DNA of 64,000 nucleotides from Halotia wernerae (lineage in GTDB: Bacteria > Cyanobacteriota > Cyanobacteriia > Cyanobacteriales > Nostocaceae), in the NCBI GenBank assembly GCA_034931985.1, contig JAYGHB010000011.1:32878-96877 (forward strand), in the 5' to 3' direction. A program made the position numbers and the translations under genes. Every line of letters starts with the position of its first letter. The first letter of the stretch is position 1. This document shows, piece after piece, positions 55,205 to 63,922 of the stretch. The notes beneath the pieces are model-generated. The model was not told the DNA's origin. It made no database searches and worked only from the letters and a program-made list of their open reading frames with translations.

Positions 55205-55373
55205 CAAGCGAATGCGATAGTTTTTTATTTTGTTCGTACTCTAGCCAGAAAAACCGAAAAATTTTTGGACAGTTGGAATTGTAATCAAGATTAGGTGCTA
55301 TTTTTGCGGTATGAAAGGCTGAAACGGGTAACTATCTAAGTACAAGACTCTCAACAAGGTTAATGGTGTTGCA

Positions 55374-57881
55374 GTGGTCGGAATTGTAATTGTTTCTCAC
55401 AGTAAACAACTAGCACTTGGCGTGCGAGAACTTGCAGCCCAGATGGTTCAGAGTGATTTTCCCATCGCTGTTGCAGCAGGTATCGAAGATTCAGATCATC
55501 CACTGGGTACAGATCCTATCCAGGTTTATGAGGCGATCGCATCTGTTTTTAGCGGTGATGGGGTCTTAGTTTTAATGGATCTGGGAAGTGCTTTAATGAG
55601 TGCAGAAATGGCTCTAGAGTTTCTCCCACAAGCACAGCGAGAACAAGTGTATTTGTGTGAAGCACCTTTAGTAGAAGGTGCGATCGCAGCTGTAGTTGCA
55701 GCCGCAGCAGGTAGGAATATTCACCAAGTGATCGCAGAAGCCAGAGGTGCATTAACAGCGAAAGCTACTCAATTGGGTGTAGATAGTCCTCATCTGTCAA
55801 TTGTTAGTAGCGAACTCCCAACGAATGCAGAATACCCAACTATAGAAATTCGGCTGACTGTCACCAATAGGTTGGGATTACACGCTCGTCCTGCGGCTTT
55901 GTTTATCGCCACAGCAGCTCGGTTTCAATCTGAGATTAGGGTACGGAATGTAACTAGAAATACAGCATCTGTGCGAGGTGATAGCATTAACCAAGTAGCA
56001 ATTTTAGGGGTACGTCAAGGACATGAACTAATAATTGCTGCTACAGGCGATGATGCAGATCAGGCACTGGCGGCATTACAAGCATTATTTGCTACCAATT
56101 TTGGTGAAGATGATAGCGCCTTGGAATTTTCACAAGCGATTCATCACGAAGTTACTCCAGCAGTCCCCGGCGAACTATTAGGTATTGCAGCTTCTCCAGG
56201 GGTGGCGATCGCTCCTGTTGTTCATTATCAACGACCCGCTATTACCATTACGGAATACCACGTAGATGATCCGGAGGCAGAGTGGCAACGTTTACAAGCA
56301 GCCATTCACAATGCTTGCCAAGAAATTCAGGAGGTATTCTCACAAGCATCTATTCAAATTGGTGATGCGGAAGCTGCCATTTTTGATGCCCATCTGCTGG
56401 TTTTAGAAGATCCAGTGTTGCTAGAAGCTGCTCATCAGCGCATCTTAGAACATCATCTGAATGCAGAAGCTGCTTGGCAAGCTGTAGTAGATGAAGTAGC
56501 GACTTCCTACCAGACATTAGACGACTCTTATCTGCAAGAACGAGTTGATGATGTTGTAGATGTAGGACAAAGAGTGCTGCGATTATTAGTGGGAAATGCT
56601 TCTGCTGGTTTGCATATCTCGGAACCAGCAATTTTGGTGGCGACTGATTTGTCTCCCTCAGATACTGCCGGTTTAGACCCAACAAAGGTACTGGGCATTT
56701 GTACTACTGCTGGCAGTGCAACTTCTCACAGCGCCATTATTGCCCGAACATTAGGTATTCCCGCAGTTTTGGGCGTAGGTGAGGAGGTGTTACATCTAGA
56801 AGATGGTACACTCATGGCACTTGATGGCGAAATCGGTAAAGCTTGGGTAGAACCAGAACCAGATATCCTTGATATATTGGCAACCAAGCGCTTGGCGTGG
56901 CAAACTGCCCAACAAGAAGCAAAAGCCAAAGCCCACCAGCCAGCAATTACTCGTGATGGTAAGCAAATCAATGTCTTCGCCAATATTGGGAGCATCAATG
57001 ATGTGCAAGTGGCTGTCGCTAGCGGTGCAGAGGGAGTAGGACTACTGCGTACCGAATTTTTGTATTTAGGCAGAACCAGCGCCCCGACTGAAGAGGAGCA
57101 ATTTGCAGTTTATCAGGCGATCGCTCAAGTTTTGCATCAACGCCCGTTAATTATTCGGACTTTAGATGTCGGTGGTGATAAGCCACTTCCCTATCTCAAA
57201 ACAGGTTTTGCAGAAGCTAACCCTTTTTTAGGTTGGCGGGGTATCCGTTTTTGTTTAGATCATCCCCAAATCTTCAAAACTCAACTACGGGCAATTTTAA
57301 AAGCCAGTGCCGGACATAATCTTAAAATCATGTTACCAATGATTGCAACTGTGATGGAGGTACGCGCAACTAAGGTAATTCTGGCTGAAGTGCAGGACGA
57401 ACTCCGACAAGCTAATATTGCTTTCGATGAAAATTTGCAAGTGGGCATCATGATAGAAGTACCTTCAGCAGTAGCGATCGCCGATCAGTTAGCGGCTGAG
57501 GTAGACTTTTTTAGTATTGGGACAAATGATCTGACTCAGTATGTCATGGCAGGCGATCGCACTAATCCACGAGTGGCAACTTTAGTCGATCCTTTACAGC
57601 CAGCAGTATTGCGGATGATACAGCAAACAGTCCAAGCTGCCCATACAGCCGGGATTTGGGTAGGGTTATGTGGCGAACTAGCAGCAGAACCATTAGCAGC
57701 ACCGATTTTACTAGGTTTGGGGCTGGATGAATTGAGTGTAAATCCCCAAAGTATACCTAGACTTAAGCAAGCGATCGCTCAATTGAGTGTAACCGAGGCA
57801 GAGGCGATCGCTACTTTAGCATTACAACAAAACTCTGCAAATCATGTTAGAGCTTTAGTACAAAAATCAGCTGTTCGATAG
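55374..57881 (+). CDS. DhaM-HPr-enzyme I fusion phosphotransferase
   Basis: The 835-residue protein joins three phosphocarrier modules. The DhaM (EIIA-Man-like) module, residues 1-130, has VGIVIVSHSKQLALGVRELA with the phosphorylated histidine at position 9. HPr, about 158-245, has VTNRLGLHARPAALFIATA with histidine near 169. Enzyme I, about 265-835, has the histidine in GSATSHSAIIARTLGIPAVL near 452, LRTEFLYLGRTSAP near 560 and the C-terminal IGTNDLTQYVMAGDRTNPRV. It would carry phosphate from PEP to DhaL for dihydroxyacetone phosphorylation. DhaK and DhaL are not adjacent. The start is GTG 55374 without a clear ribosome site. Confidence 0.93.
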   Translation: MVGIVIVSHSKQLALGVRELAAQMVQSDFPIAVAAGIEDSDHPLGTDPIQVYEAIASVFSGDGVLVLMDLGSALMSAEMALEFLPQAQREQVYLCEAPLVEGAIAAVVAAAAGRNIHQVIAEARGALTAKATQLGVDSPHLSIVSSELPTNAEYPTIEIRLTVTNRLGLHARPAALFIATAARFQSEIRVRNVTRNTASVRGDSINQVAILGVRQGHELIIAATGDDADQALAALQALFATNFGEDDSALEFSQAIHHEVTPAVPGELLGIAASPGVAIAPVVHYQRPAITITEYHVDDPEAEWQRLQAAIHNACQEIQEVFSQASIQIGDAEAAIFDAHLLVLEDPVLLEAAHQRILEHHLNAEAAWQAVVDEVATSYQTLDDSYLQERVDDVVDVGQRVLRLLVGNASAGLHISEPAILVATDLSPSDTAGLDPTKVLGICTTAGSATSHSAIIARTLGIPAVLGVGEEVLHLEDGTLMALDGEIGKAWVEPEPDILDILATKRLAWQTAQQEAKAKAHQPAITRDGKQINVFANIGSINDVQVAVASGAEGVGLLRTEFLYLGRTSAPTEEEQFAVYQAIAQVLHQRPLIIRTLDVGGDKPLPYLKTGFAEANPFLGWRGIRFCLDHPQIFKTQLRAILKASAGHNLKIMLPMIATVMEVRATKVILAEVQDELRQANIAFDENLQVGIMIEVPSAVAIADQLAAEVDFFSIGTNDLTQYVMAGDRTNPRVATLVDPLQPAVLRMIQQTVQAAHTAGIWVGLCGELAAEPLAAPILLGLGLDELSVNPQSIPRLKQAIAQLSVTEAEAIATLALQQNSANHVRALVQKSAVR

Positions 57882-57890
57882 ATAATATTG

Positions 57891-57926
57891 GGCATTGGGA
57901 ATTGGGAATTGGGAATTGGGAATTGG
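57891..57926. repeat. Heptamer tandem repeat (gggaatt)
   Basis: Five to six consecutive copies of the heptamer gggaatt (first and last imperfect) follow the EI fusion gene. Such short tandemly repeated heptamers are typical of heterocystous cyanobacteria. Confidence 0.85.
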
Positions 57927-57941
57927 TTATTCTTCTCTTTC

Positions 57942-58067
57942 AGGACTTACGCAAGCAAAATTTGTCATTGCGACTGGAACTTAGTGTAGGGAAGCAATCC
58001 TAGGTTTTAGGCGATTACGTCGCTATCGCTCGTAATGACGTAACTACATGACTTTTGCGTAAGTCCT
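57942..58067. repeat. Small inverted-repeat element (aggacttacgca family), 126 bp
   Basis: Ends are aggacttacgcaa (57942-57954) and the exact inverse ttgcgtaagtcct (58055-58067). The core contains gtcattgcgactggaact and a cgtaatgacgtaac stretch. It is the third member of the family in the window. A CT-rich run of cccctgcttc words follows to 58140. Confidence 0.85.
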
Positions 58068-58144
58068 ATCTTTATCTCCCCCTGCTTCCCCTGCTTCCTC
58101 TGCTCCTCTTCTTCCCCTGCTCCCCTGCTTCCCCTGCTTTCTTG

Positions 58145-59167
58145 TCAAAGAGCATCCATAAACTGCTGTAGCTTTTCCAAGAGTGGCTGATATTCGAGTT
58201 GCTCAGCTAATTCTTGGGCATTTCGGTAGCACGATCGCGCCAACTTTTTACGTTTCGTTGTGGCATACAAGTTACCCATATTCACCAAAGTTGAACTTTC
58301 TCCCAGAGAATCGCCCAATTCTTGATACATCGCGATCGCTTGTTTGTAGAACTTTAGTCCCTGCCTGTGTTGTGCGAGGATACTGTAGGTAAAACCAATG
58401 TTATGAAGTGTTGTTGCTTCACCAGAGCGATCATTTAATGCCTGACGTGTCAACAGAACTTGATGATAGAGTATTAGCGCTTGTTTGGGTTGTCCCAAAT
58501 CGCTATATACAGAAGCAATGTTGTTCAAGGTCGTTGCTTCACCTAGCAAATTTTTAGTGGCTCGTTGAATTGGTAGGGCTTCTTGAAGAAATTTGAGAGC
58601 TTGTTCAAACTTGCCTAAAGTGCTGTGAGCAAAACCAATACCATTTAACGTTATGGCTTCACCAGAAAAGTCTCCTAGCGATCGCCGCATTGCTAAAATC
58701 TGGTGTTGTAGTAATAATGCTCGTTTCGGTTCTCCCAATTTGGTATAAATCAACGCCACATCATTGAGAGTAGAAACTTCGCCTTGAGTATCCTGCAATT
58801 TCCTGAAGATGAGAACTGCTTTATCTAAATACTTCAAGGCTTGGGAAAAATGTCCCAGACGGCTGTAAGTAGAACCCAAATTACTCAGAGCAATTGCCTG
58901 GGCGCTTTCGTTATCAAGCTCTTGAGCGACTGCAAGCGCCTGATGAAAACACTTTAATGCTCTTTGAGGTTGCCAACAACTCAGGTGAGCTAAACCAATG
59001 TCGTTCAATGTATGACCTTCTCTGGCTCGATCTGGAATGGCTCTAGCTAAGTGTAAATTCTCGGTGGCTAAATCGAGATATTCTGAAAATTTTCCCCGCT
59101 GATAGTAGCCGCTGGCTTCATGGCGACGTTGTTCCCACTCTTTGGCTTGACTAAAAGGTTGCGTCAT
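58145..59167 (-). CDS. Tetratricopeptide repeat protein
   Basis: The 340-residue protein is almost entirely TPR-type helices of 40-residue spacing, with repeated ATTLNNIASVYSDLGQPKQA and similar units (at least six). The variant with T/N-L-N-N/D-I-G is that of the LGN/Rapsyn-like and kinesin-light-chain-like families. There is no enzymatic domain and no signal peptide. It presumably binds a partner protein, which is not indicated by the neighbours. ATG 59167 is the natural start. Confidence 0.9.
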   Translation of the reverse strand: MTQPFSQAKEWEQRRHEASGYYQRGKFSEYLDLATENLHLARAIPDRAREGHTLNDIGLAHLSCWQPQRALKCFHQALAVAQELDNESAQAIALSNLGSTYSRLGHFSQALKYLDKAVLIFRKLQDTQGEVSTLNDVALIYTKLGEPKRALLLQHQILAMRRSLGDFSGEAITLNGIGFAHSTLGKFEQALKFLQEALPIQRATKNLLGEATTLNNIASVYSDLGQPKQALILYHQVLLTRQALNDRSGEATTLHNIGFTYSILAQHRQGLKFYKQAIAMYQELGDSLGESSTLVNMGNLYATTKRKKLARSCYRNAQELAEQLEYQPLLEKLQQFMDAL

Positions 59168-59419
59168 CTGACCTCGGTTGCACTGGAGATAAATGGGGAA
59201 ATTATGCTTGGGCGGATACCTTTTGGGAATGAACTTCTCTAAGGTTTCCCAAATTTGAGTTAACCATTATTCTCTACCCTTAGATATAAAATGTAAATAG
59301 ATAAGTCTACCTTTAGATACAAGATTAAAATAAAAAAAACTGTATAAAAGCAGGCAATACGTAGATACATGTCGCTGAGCAAAGAAAATTGCAGTATCCC
59401 CAATAAGCAATCCGGAAAA

Positions 59420-59448
59420 TAAAAAAAACATAGGTATTTTACCTATGT
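59420..59448 (-). terminator. Terminator of the PEP-CTERM gene
   Basis: acataggta (59428-59436) pairs with tacctatgt (59440-59448); on the minus strand the stem is followed by eight T residues. It lies 36 bp after the stop of the PEP-CTERM gene. The rest of the 59168-59483 gap holds nothing I can name. Confidence 0.8.
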
Positions 59449-59483
59449 CTGCTTTATCACGCTAAAGATAACTCAGTTAGAAG

Positions 59484-60224
59484 TTATGCAGTCTTTGTTT
59501 TGTGATTACGGCGAACTGCAAAGTAGATTCCCATTAAAGATAAAGCAGCTAGGCTGGTAGGTTCCGGAATCGAAATTGGTTCATCTGAGACAGTAATTTG
59601 ACCTTCTACTACCTCACCGTTGTCACCCACTTCTCCAATGTAAAGATATAGCGGACTAGTTGTAGAAACAGGACTTGTGAGGTTAAAACCAACTTTACCG
59701 CCATCACCTAGGCTGACAAAGCCAGAAGCACTAGAATCAGTTGTAGAATTACCATCAAAACTTTGCAATGTAGCAACTAAGTTATCAATATTGCTACCAG
59801 TAGTACCAAATAAAGATGGATCGACAGGAGGACGCTGATTTCCTCCCATCAACATAGTCCCAACTGGACTAAAATCAAACACACTTAATTTTGTAATGCT
59901 GTTGACGTTGGCAGCATTATTAGTCAAAGTATTGCTGAGCTTGATTGCATCTAAATCAAAGCCACTAAACTTGCCAGAGAAACCACCTGTGCCGCTATTG
60001 CTATCTGTAATAGCGATGGAATTGATATCGAAGCCAATGCTAGATAAGTCAGCACGATAAACGGCAGTTCCTTGGGGAGTACCACCTGTCAAGCCCGATA
60101 ACTTGGTAAAAGAAAGATCAAATGTTCCAGCTGTAGCACTTTGAGCAGACATCAAGCTTATTGCTATAGTAGCCAAACCAAAAGTTAGGAACTTAGAATT
60201 AGGTAACACACTGAGTATTTTCAT
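59484..60224 (-). CDS. PEP-CTERM sorting-domain protein
   Basis: The 246-residue protein has a signal peptide (FGLATIAISLMSAQSATAG) and a C-terminal PEP-CTERM tag: the SIPEPTSLAALSLMGIYFAV stretch, PEP plus a membrane helix, ending in RRNHKTKTA. Proteins with this tag are processed by an exosortase and sent to the cell surface or extracellular matrix. The middle is beta-rich, low in cysteine, with DSNSGTGGFSGKFSGFDLDA. No exosortase gene is in the window. A terminator follows. Confidence 0.9.
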   Translation of the reverse strand: MKILSVLPNSKFLTFGLATIAISLMSAQSATAGTFDLSFTKLSGLTGGTPQGTAVYRADLSSIGFDINSIAITDSNSGTGGFSGKFSGFDLDAIKLSNTLTNNAANVNSITKLSVFDFSPVGTMLMGGNQRPPVDPSLFGTTGSNIDNLVATLQSFDGNSTTDSSASGFVSLGDGGKVGFNLTSPVSTTSPLYLYIGEVGDNGEVVEGQITVSDEPISIPEPTSLAALSLMGIYFAVRRNHKTKTA

Positions 60225-60699
60225 AAGTTTTGGATACCATTTTGTAATGTGCGCGGATTCTACATACCTTTAAATACGAGCTTAAGCGCTACTTGAGGTA
60301 AGTAACTAGATAGTTTCTCAATTTTTACAAAAAATTCGTCAAGATTTTATAGTTTTTTTATCTAAAACTTATATAAAGACAGTAAATCTACATATAGAAG
60401 GGGACAGGGGACAGGTGATAGGGGACAGATTTGAAAGTCCTTTGGTATACGGGTTTTATAATCAGTTGATGTCCTAAATTCCCTGGCGATAGCTATAAAA
60501 AAACAGGCAAGATTAAAGTCTTTTAAATGCCTGTTCATCAAGAATTTTGATAAATCTGGATTAAACAAAATGCAAAATTTCTGTTTGGTAAGGTGCATTA
60601 GGAAAGTTAACAACAGGACTGCACCTAAAGGTGCTACGCATTCATCCCACCCTTAAAGGACGTAACAACCTGAAAATTTGTTGGATTTTCTGGTTCTTA

Positions 60700-60810
60700 C
60701 TAGTACAACACGGTGGAAATAAACCTACTATCTAAAGCAGACAAAAAGCTCACGGTGTAAGACTTCTTTCTTTTGCCTTTTGACTTTTTACTTTTGCTTT
60801 CTCGTACTAG
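60700..60810. repeat. 111-bp dispersed repeat with CTAGTAC/GTACTAG ends, copy 2
   Basis: Same length and same 7-bp ends as the unit at 1662-1772, with similar inside: cacggtggaaataaacctac and a ttttgacttttt run. It lies in the 60225-60875 gap, which also has a ggggacagg tandem near 60399 and no credible gene. Confidence 0.75.
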
Positions 60811-60875
60811 TGGGCTTTCTGCTCTAATATTTGTAACGCACCTTACTAAATTTGTAGGTTATGCGATCGCCTACA

Positions 60876-61100
60876 TTAAGGAGTTTTTTGCAGATCGGGT
60901 CTTTCTTCTGGGACGATCGCATCTGTTACAGGGCAAACTTGGATACATATACCACAATCAATACAAGTGGCAAAGTCAATCCAGTACCAATCAGTTCCCT
61001 TGACATTTTTGCCTGGGCCTTCATGGATACAAGCTACCGGACAGGCATCTACGCAGTCAGCAACACCTTCGCAAACATCAGTAACAATTGTGTGCGGCAT
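60876..61100 (-). CDS. Ferredoxin, bacterial 7Fe/8Fe type, 74 residues
   Basis: A small ferredoxin with two cluster regions: VCEGVADCVDACPVACIHEG at residues 8-27 and ATCIDCGICIQVCPVTDAIV at about 44-63. The second has the CxxCxxCxxxCP pattern of a 4Fe-4S site; the first is the CxxxxxC-xxx-C-P form found in 7Fe and 8Fe ferredoxins. The WYWIDFATC segment is typical of cyanobacterial members. It would carry electrons between unknown partners. It stands upstream of a tandem repeat and hisZ on the same strand, not clearly in one operon. Confidence 0.9.
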   Translation of the reverse strand: MPHTIVTDVCEGVADCVDACPVACIHEGPGKNVKGTDWYWIDFATCIDCGICIQVCPVTDAIVPEERPDLQKTP

Positions 61101-61142
61101 TTATCGATTCCCTCTCTTCTGAATCAGCTATTTCTAGCCTAG

Positions 61143-61190
61143 CAGGAGCAGAGGAAGCAGGGGCAGAGGAAGCAGGGGAAGCAGGGGGAG
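61143..61190. repeat. Short tandem repeat before the hisZ end
   Basis: Reiterated gaagcagggg/agcagagg words of about 8-10 bp, the same purine-rich family as at 49381 and complementary to 58078-58140. Confidence 0.8.
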
Positions 61191-61233
61191 ATCAAGAAAA
61201 TAACCAATGCCCAATGCCCCATGCCCCTTGCTT

Positions 61234-62445
61234 TTAACGCAATGGTTCAATAGTTGGTGAACCATCGGCTTTGATCCAAGCGATTTGAGCAATACTGCGA
61301 TCGCTTGCATATTGCCGGATGGCTTGTGCATCTCTGCCACCTAAATCCATTTCCACCCGCACCAAATGAGTAGACTCACGCAGCTTTTGCGCGTAGGTAA
61401 AGGCAGCAGCCTCAGCACTTGGTGTCTCTGGTACGACTAGCCAGTTGCTTACCGGGGTTGCCTGTGGCAATTGCTGAGTGGGTAAAAGAACTTGGTATAA
61501 GTCTTCGATGTTGAGTACAAAACCAATTCCGGGAATATTTTCTTTTTGGGGATGATATAGTCCCAAAAGTTGATCATAGCGACCACCCCGTCCTAAAACC
61601 CGTGCTTGCGACCCAGTATTACTGACTACTTCAAAGACAATACCAGTGTAGTAGTCTATGGTTTGGATCAAGCTGAGGTCAAGAATAATGGGGATTTTTC
61701 CCCCAGATTCTAGTAACTCTACAAGTGATTTCAGGTTATTTACTGCTTCTTGTTGCTCTTCATCTAAGCCTAAGGTGCTGACTTTTTGTAATACATCCGC
61801 ACTTGTGCCGCGCAAATCTAGCATGATTCTGGCACGTTCGCGCAGTTGATCACTCAAAGGCAAAGTATCTATAGTAATGCGGTCAAGATTAGCGATCGCA
61901 CTCCGTACCTGAGACTGTAAATCAGCAGGAAAAGCATCCAAGAGCGATCGCGTGATTCCCGCTTCACCTAAAATTAAATGCCAGTCTTGTAAACCTAGTG
62001 CGGCCAGACAACTTCCGGCTAACAACAGCACTTCTGTATTTGCCAGCAATCCGCCTACACCTAACAACTCAACCCCAGCTTGATAAAACTCTTGCTGGCG
62101 ATTGTGCCTGTTTTCCCAAGTGCGGCGGAATACGTTGGCATTATAGTACAGCCGTTGCGGATAAGTAACCCCTGCCATGCGTGTGACAACAGCACGAGCA
62201 ATGGAGGCTGTTAACTCTGGACGCAATCCTAATTCTTCATCTTCACTATTTTGCAGTTGAATCACCATCTGGCGCTGAATTGCTTCCCCCGCCATTAAAG
62301 TATCCATACGCTCCAGCGTCGAAGTGATAATCCTGTGATATCCCCAACGATGAAACACCTGCTGTAACCTGTCTTCAATCCAGCGTTTTTGAGCCACATC
62401 TAAAGGTAATAAATCTCTGGCTCCCGCTGCTGGTTGATACACCAT
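61234..62445 (-). CDS. hisZ: HisZ, ATP phosphoribosyltransferase regulatory subunit
   Basis: HisZ is a histidyl-tRNA synthetase-like protein without aminoacylation activity that activates short-form HisG in histidine synthesis. The 403 residues show the class II synthetase core: GARDLLPLDVAQKRWIEDRL near residue 8, RPELTASIARAVVTR near 75, LYYNANVFRRTWENRHNRQQ near 99 (motif 2 region with E-F-Y-Q-A-G-V-E), and RVLGRGGRYDQLLGLYHP near 283 for motif 3. The anticodon-binding domain of HisRS is shortened, as in HisZ. Its start overlaps the stop of the J-domain gene by 1 bp. Confidence 0.9.
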   Translation of the reverse strand: MVYQPAAGARDLLPLDVAQKRWIEDRLQQVFHRWGYHRIITSTLERMDTLMAGEAIQRQMVIQLQNSEDEELGLRPELTASIARAVVTRMAGVTYPQRLYYNANVFRRTWENRHNRQQEFYQAGVELLGVGGLLANTEVLLLAGSCLAALGLQDWHLILGEAGITRSLLDAFPADLQSQVRSAIANLDRITIDTLPLSDQLRERARIMLDLRGTSADVLQKVSTLGLDEEQQEAVNNLKSLVELLESGGKIPIILDLSLIQTIDYYTGIVFEVVSNTGSQARVLGRGGRYDQLLGLYHPQKENIPGIGFVLNIEDLYQVLLPTQQLPQATPVSNWLVVPETPSAEAAAFTYAQKLRESTHLVRVEMDLGGRDAQAIRQYASDRSIAQIAWIKADGSPTIEPLR

Positions 62446-63386
62446 TATTTTTTCTTCCCACCAAACAAACCACCAAACAAACCTCCACCTCCCGATTTAT
62501 CTGGTTGTTTAGTTCCAGTTTGAGGAGGTGAAGTCACCTTAGAGCCACTAGATTGTTTCCCCAAAGCCTTTTCTATTTTAGGTTTCCATGTCAAGGCTGC
62601 TTGGTCGTTGGGGTCTAATTTGAGAGCATTATCAAAGTGAATTTTTGCCATCTTCAGCTGATTTTGCTTCAAATATACCAATGCGATCAAGCTATGACAT
62701 TGGCTATTCTTAGGTTCTAGCCTCAGAGCATCCTGCAACTCTACCTTGGCTTGGGCAAATTGGTTTTTTTCAATCAAGCTCTGAGCGCGACGGATATATT
62801 GTTCCGCAGGAGAATCTTCTTTGACTGGCGCTGGTGGTGGAGCTGTGTTTGACTTTGGCGTACCTGAATTACCTGTGGGTTTAGCAGATGGCGGTGCTGT
62901 ATAAACTTTGCCAGCACTCCGCATCAAGTACACTAAATTTAACTCGCTGATTTGAGCAATAACTTGGATTGATTGCTGCAACGAATCATATTGAGTTACG
63001 GCAATTTTAGCGATCGCAGTTTTATAGAGAAGATCAATATTTGGAGCAGCAGCAAGCTGTCTAGACAAGTCGCTATTCAGTTCCACCGAGGCAGATTCTT
63101 GTACTAAGCGCTTGCCCATCTGAGACAAAACTATAATATATTCTGTGCGAGTGCGTTCCCCAGAAAGTGTTTCGTAAGCTGGGTTAACCAACTTTGATAA
63201 TAATTCGCTAGCAAGCTGCTTTTCCATAGCGGTGGTAATAGCACTGCTATCAGGGTGTAAGCGACGGGCAATTTGCAGATAACGTTTACGTATATCTTTC
63301 ACATCTGCATCAATGGGAACACACAAAATTGCGTGGTGGTCTATGAAATCATATTTAAACAATCCACGATCTATTCTTAAAGACAT
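62445..63386 (-). CDS. J-domain and TPR protein
   Basis: I take ATG 63386 (MSLRIDRGLFKYDFIDHHAI), giving 313 residues; the frame opens 6 codons earlier. The J domain spans about residues 13-85 with the HPD motif in ARRLHPDSSA near 46, so it can stimulate an Hsp70. Two to three TPR units lie near 195-270 (NQFAQAKVELQDALRLEPKN and following). The C-terminus is glycine-rich (GGGGLFGGLFGGKKK). The client is unknown. Stop and hisZ start overlap by 1 bp. Confidence 0.88.
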   Translation of the reverse strand: MSLRIDRGLFKYDFIDHHAILCVPIDADVKDIRKRYLQIARRLHPDSSAITTAMEKQLASELLSKLVNPAYETLSGERTRTEYIIVLSQMGKRLVQESASVELNSDLSRQLAAAPNIDLLYKTAIAKIAVTQYDSLQQSIQVIAQISELNLVYLMRSAGKVYTAPPSAKPTGNSGTPKSNTAPPPAPVKEDSPAEQYIRRAQSLIEKNQFAQAKVELQDALRLEPKNSQCHSLIALVYLKQNQLKMAKIHFDNALKLDPNDQAALTWKPKIEKALGKQSSGSKVTSPPQTGTKQPDKSGGGGLFGGLFGGKKK

Positions 63387-63655
63387 ATAGCAGTTTTGCA
63401 CCAAAGGAGCCGTTAGATTTGTTCTAGTTTACTTCGGCTGATCGGTGATCCGTCAGTAGCAAATTTTCAAGATTAGAAGAAGCCATTTGTGTGTAGTAAG
63501 TCCCATCTTGTACTATAAAACTAGTGCTTATTCCACATAGCTTATAGCTTTTCTTAGTGCCATTCGACTTTAGCTATTACGCCGTAAGCCTCCCACTGAA
63601 ACGGTACTCCGTACCCTGCGGGAACGCTCCGCGAACAGTGGTGAGATATAAGGCG

Positions 63656-63728
63656 GTTAAAAATAACGCGACCTCTGACCGATTTAAGCCGTAGGCTTAA
63701 TAGGAAAGGGGTCAGCGTTATTTTTAAC
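63656..63728. repeat. Long imperfect palindrome over the end of the RHH gene
   Basis: gttaaaaataacgc (63656-63669) pairs perfectly with gcgttatttttaac (63715-63728). Inside, ctgacc pairs with ggtcag, and ttaagcc-gta-ggcttaa (63684-63700) forms an inner hairpin. It could be an element end, a terminator for the RHH gene, or both. The 63405-63655 gap to its left holds another repeat-like stretch near 63586-63641. Confidence 0.7.
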
Positions 63729-63863
63729 ACTCTCTATGTTTGGTAATCTATCAACCCAGTCTTCCACTATCTGCGTGACTGTTTTATCTTTCATTAGAGC
63801 ATAAGAGCGAAGCTTATTTAATCGGCGTTCTGACATCCTTACACTTAATCGAGAATCTTTCAT
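63684..63863 (-). CDS. Small ribbon-helix-helix protein next to TnpB
   Basis: A 59-residue protein from ATG 63863: MKDSRLSVRMSERRLNKLRS, then YALMKDKTVTQIVEDWVDRL. A short beta strand with SRLSVRMS followed by two helices fits the ribbon-helix-helix (CopG/Arc-type) DNA-binding fold. It faces the start of a TnpB gene with a gap of about 60 bp that could hold both promoters. From memory such small genes often lie beside TnpB in cyanobacterial insertion elements. It may repress tnpB, which is inference. Confidence 0.7.
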   Translation of the reverse strand: MKDSRLSVRMSERRLNKLRSYALMKDKTVTQIVEDWVDRLPNIESVKNNADPFPIKPTA

Positions 63864-63922
63864 GTTGTGTACCCAACGTTTACCCAGTATGGTACAATAC
63901 TTTTAATTGTGAGGATACATTT

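Noticed and set aside
57891..57926. Possible CRISPR-like array
   Set aside because: The gggaatt units are contiguous heptamers without spacers. No CRISPR array or cas gene was seen in the window.
60362..60613. 83-codon minus-strand frame
   Set aside because: It reads through a tandem repeat and lacks any motif or start signal.
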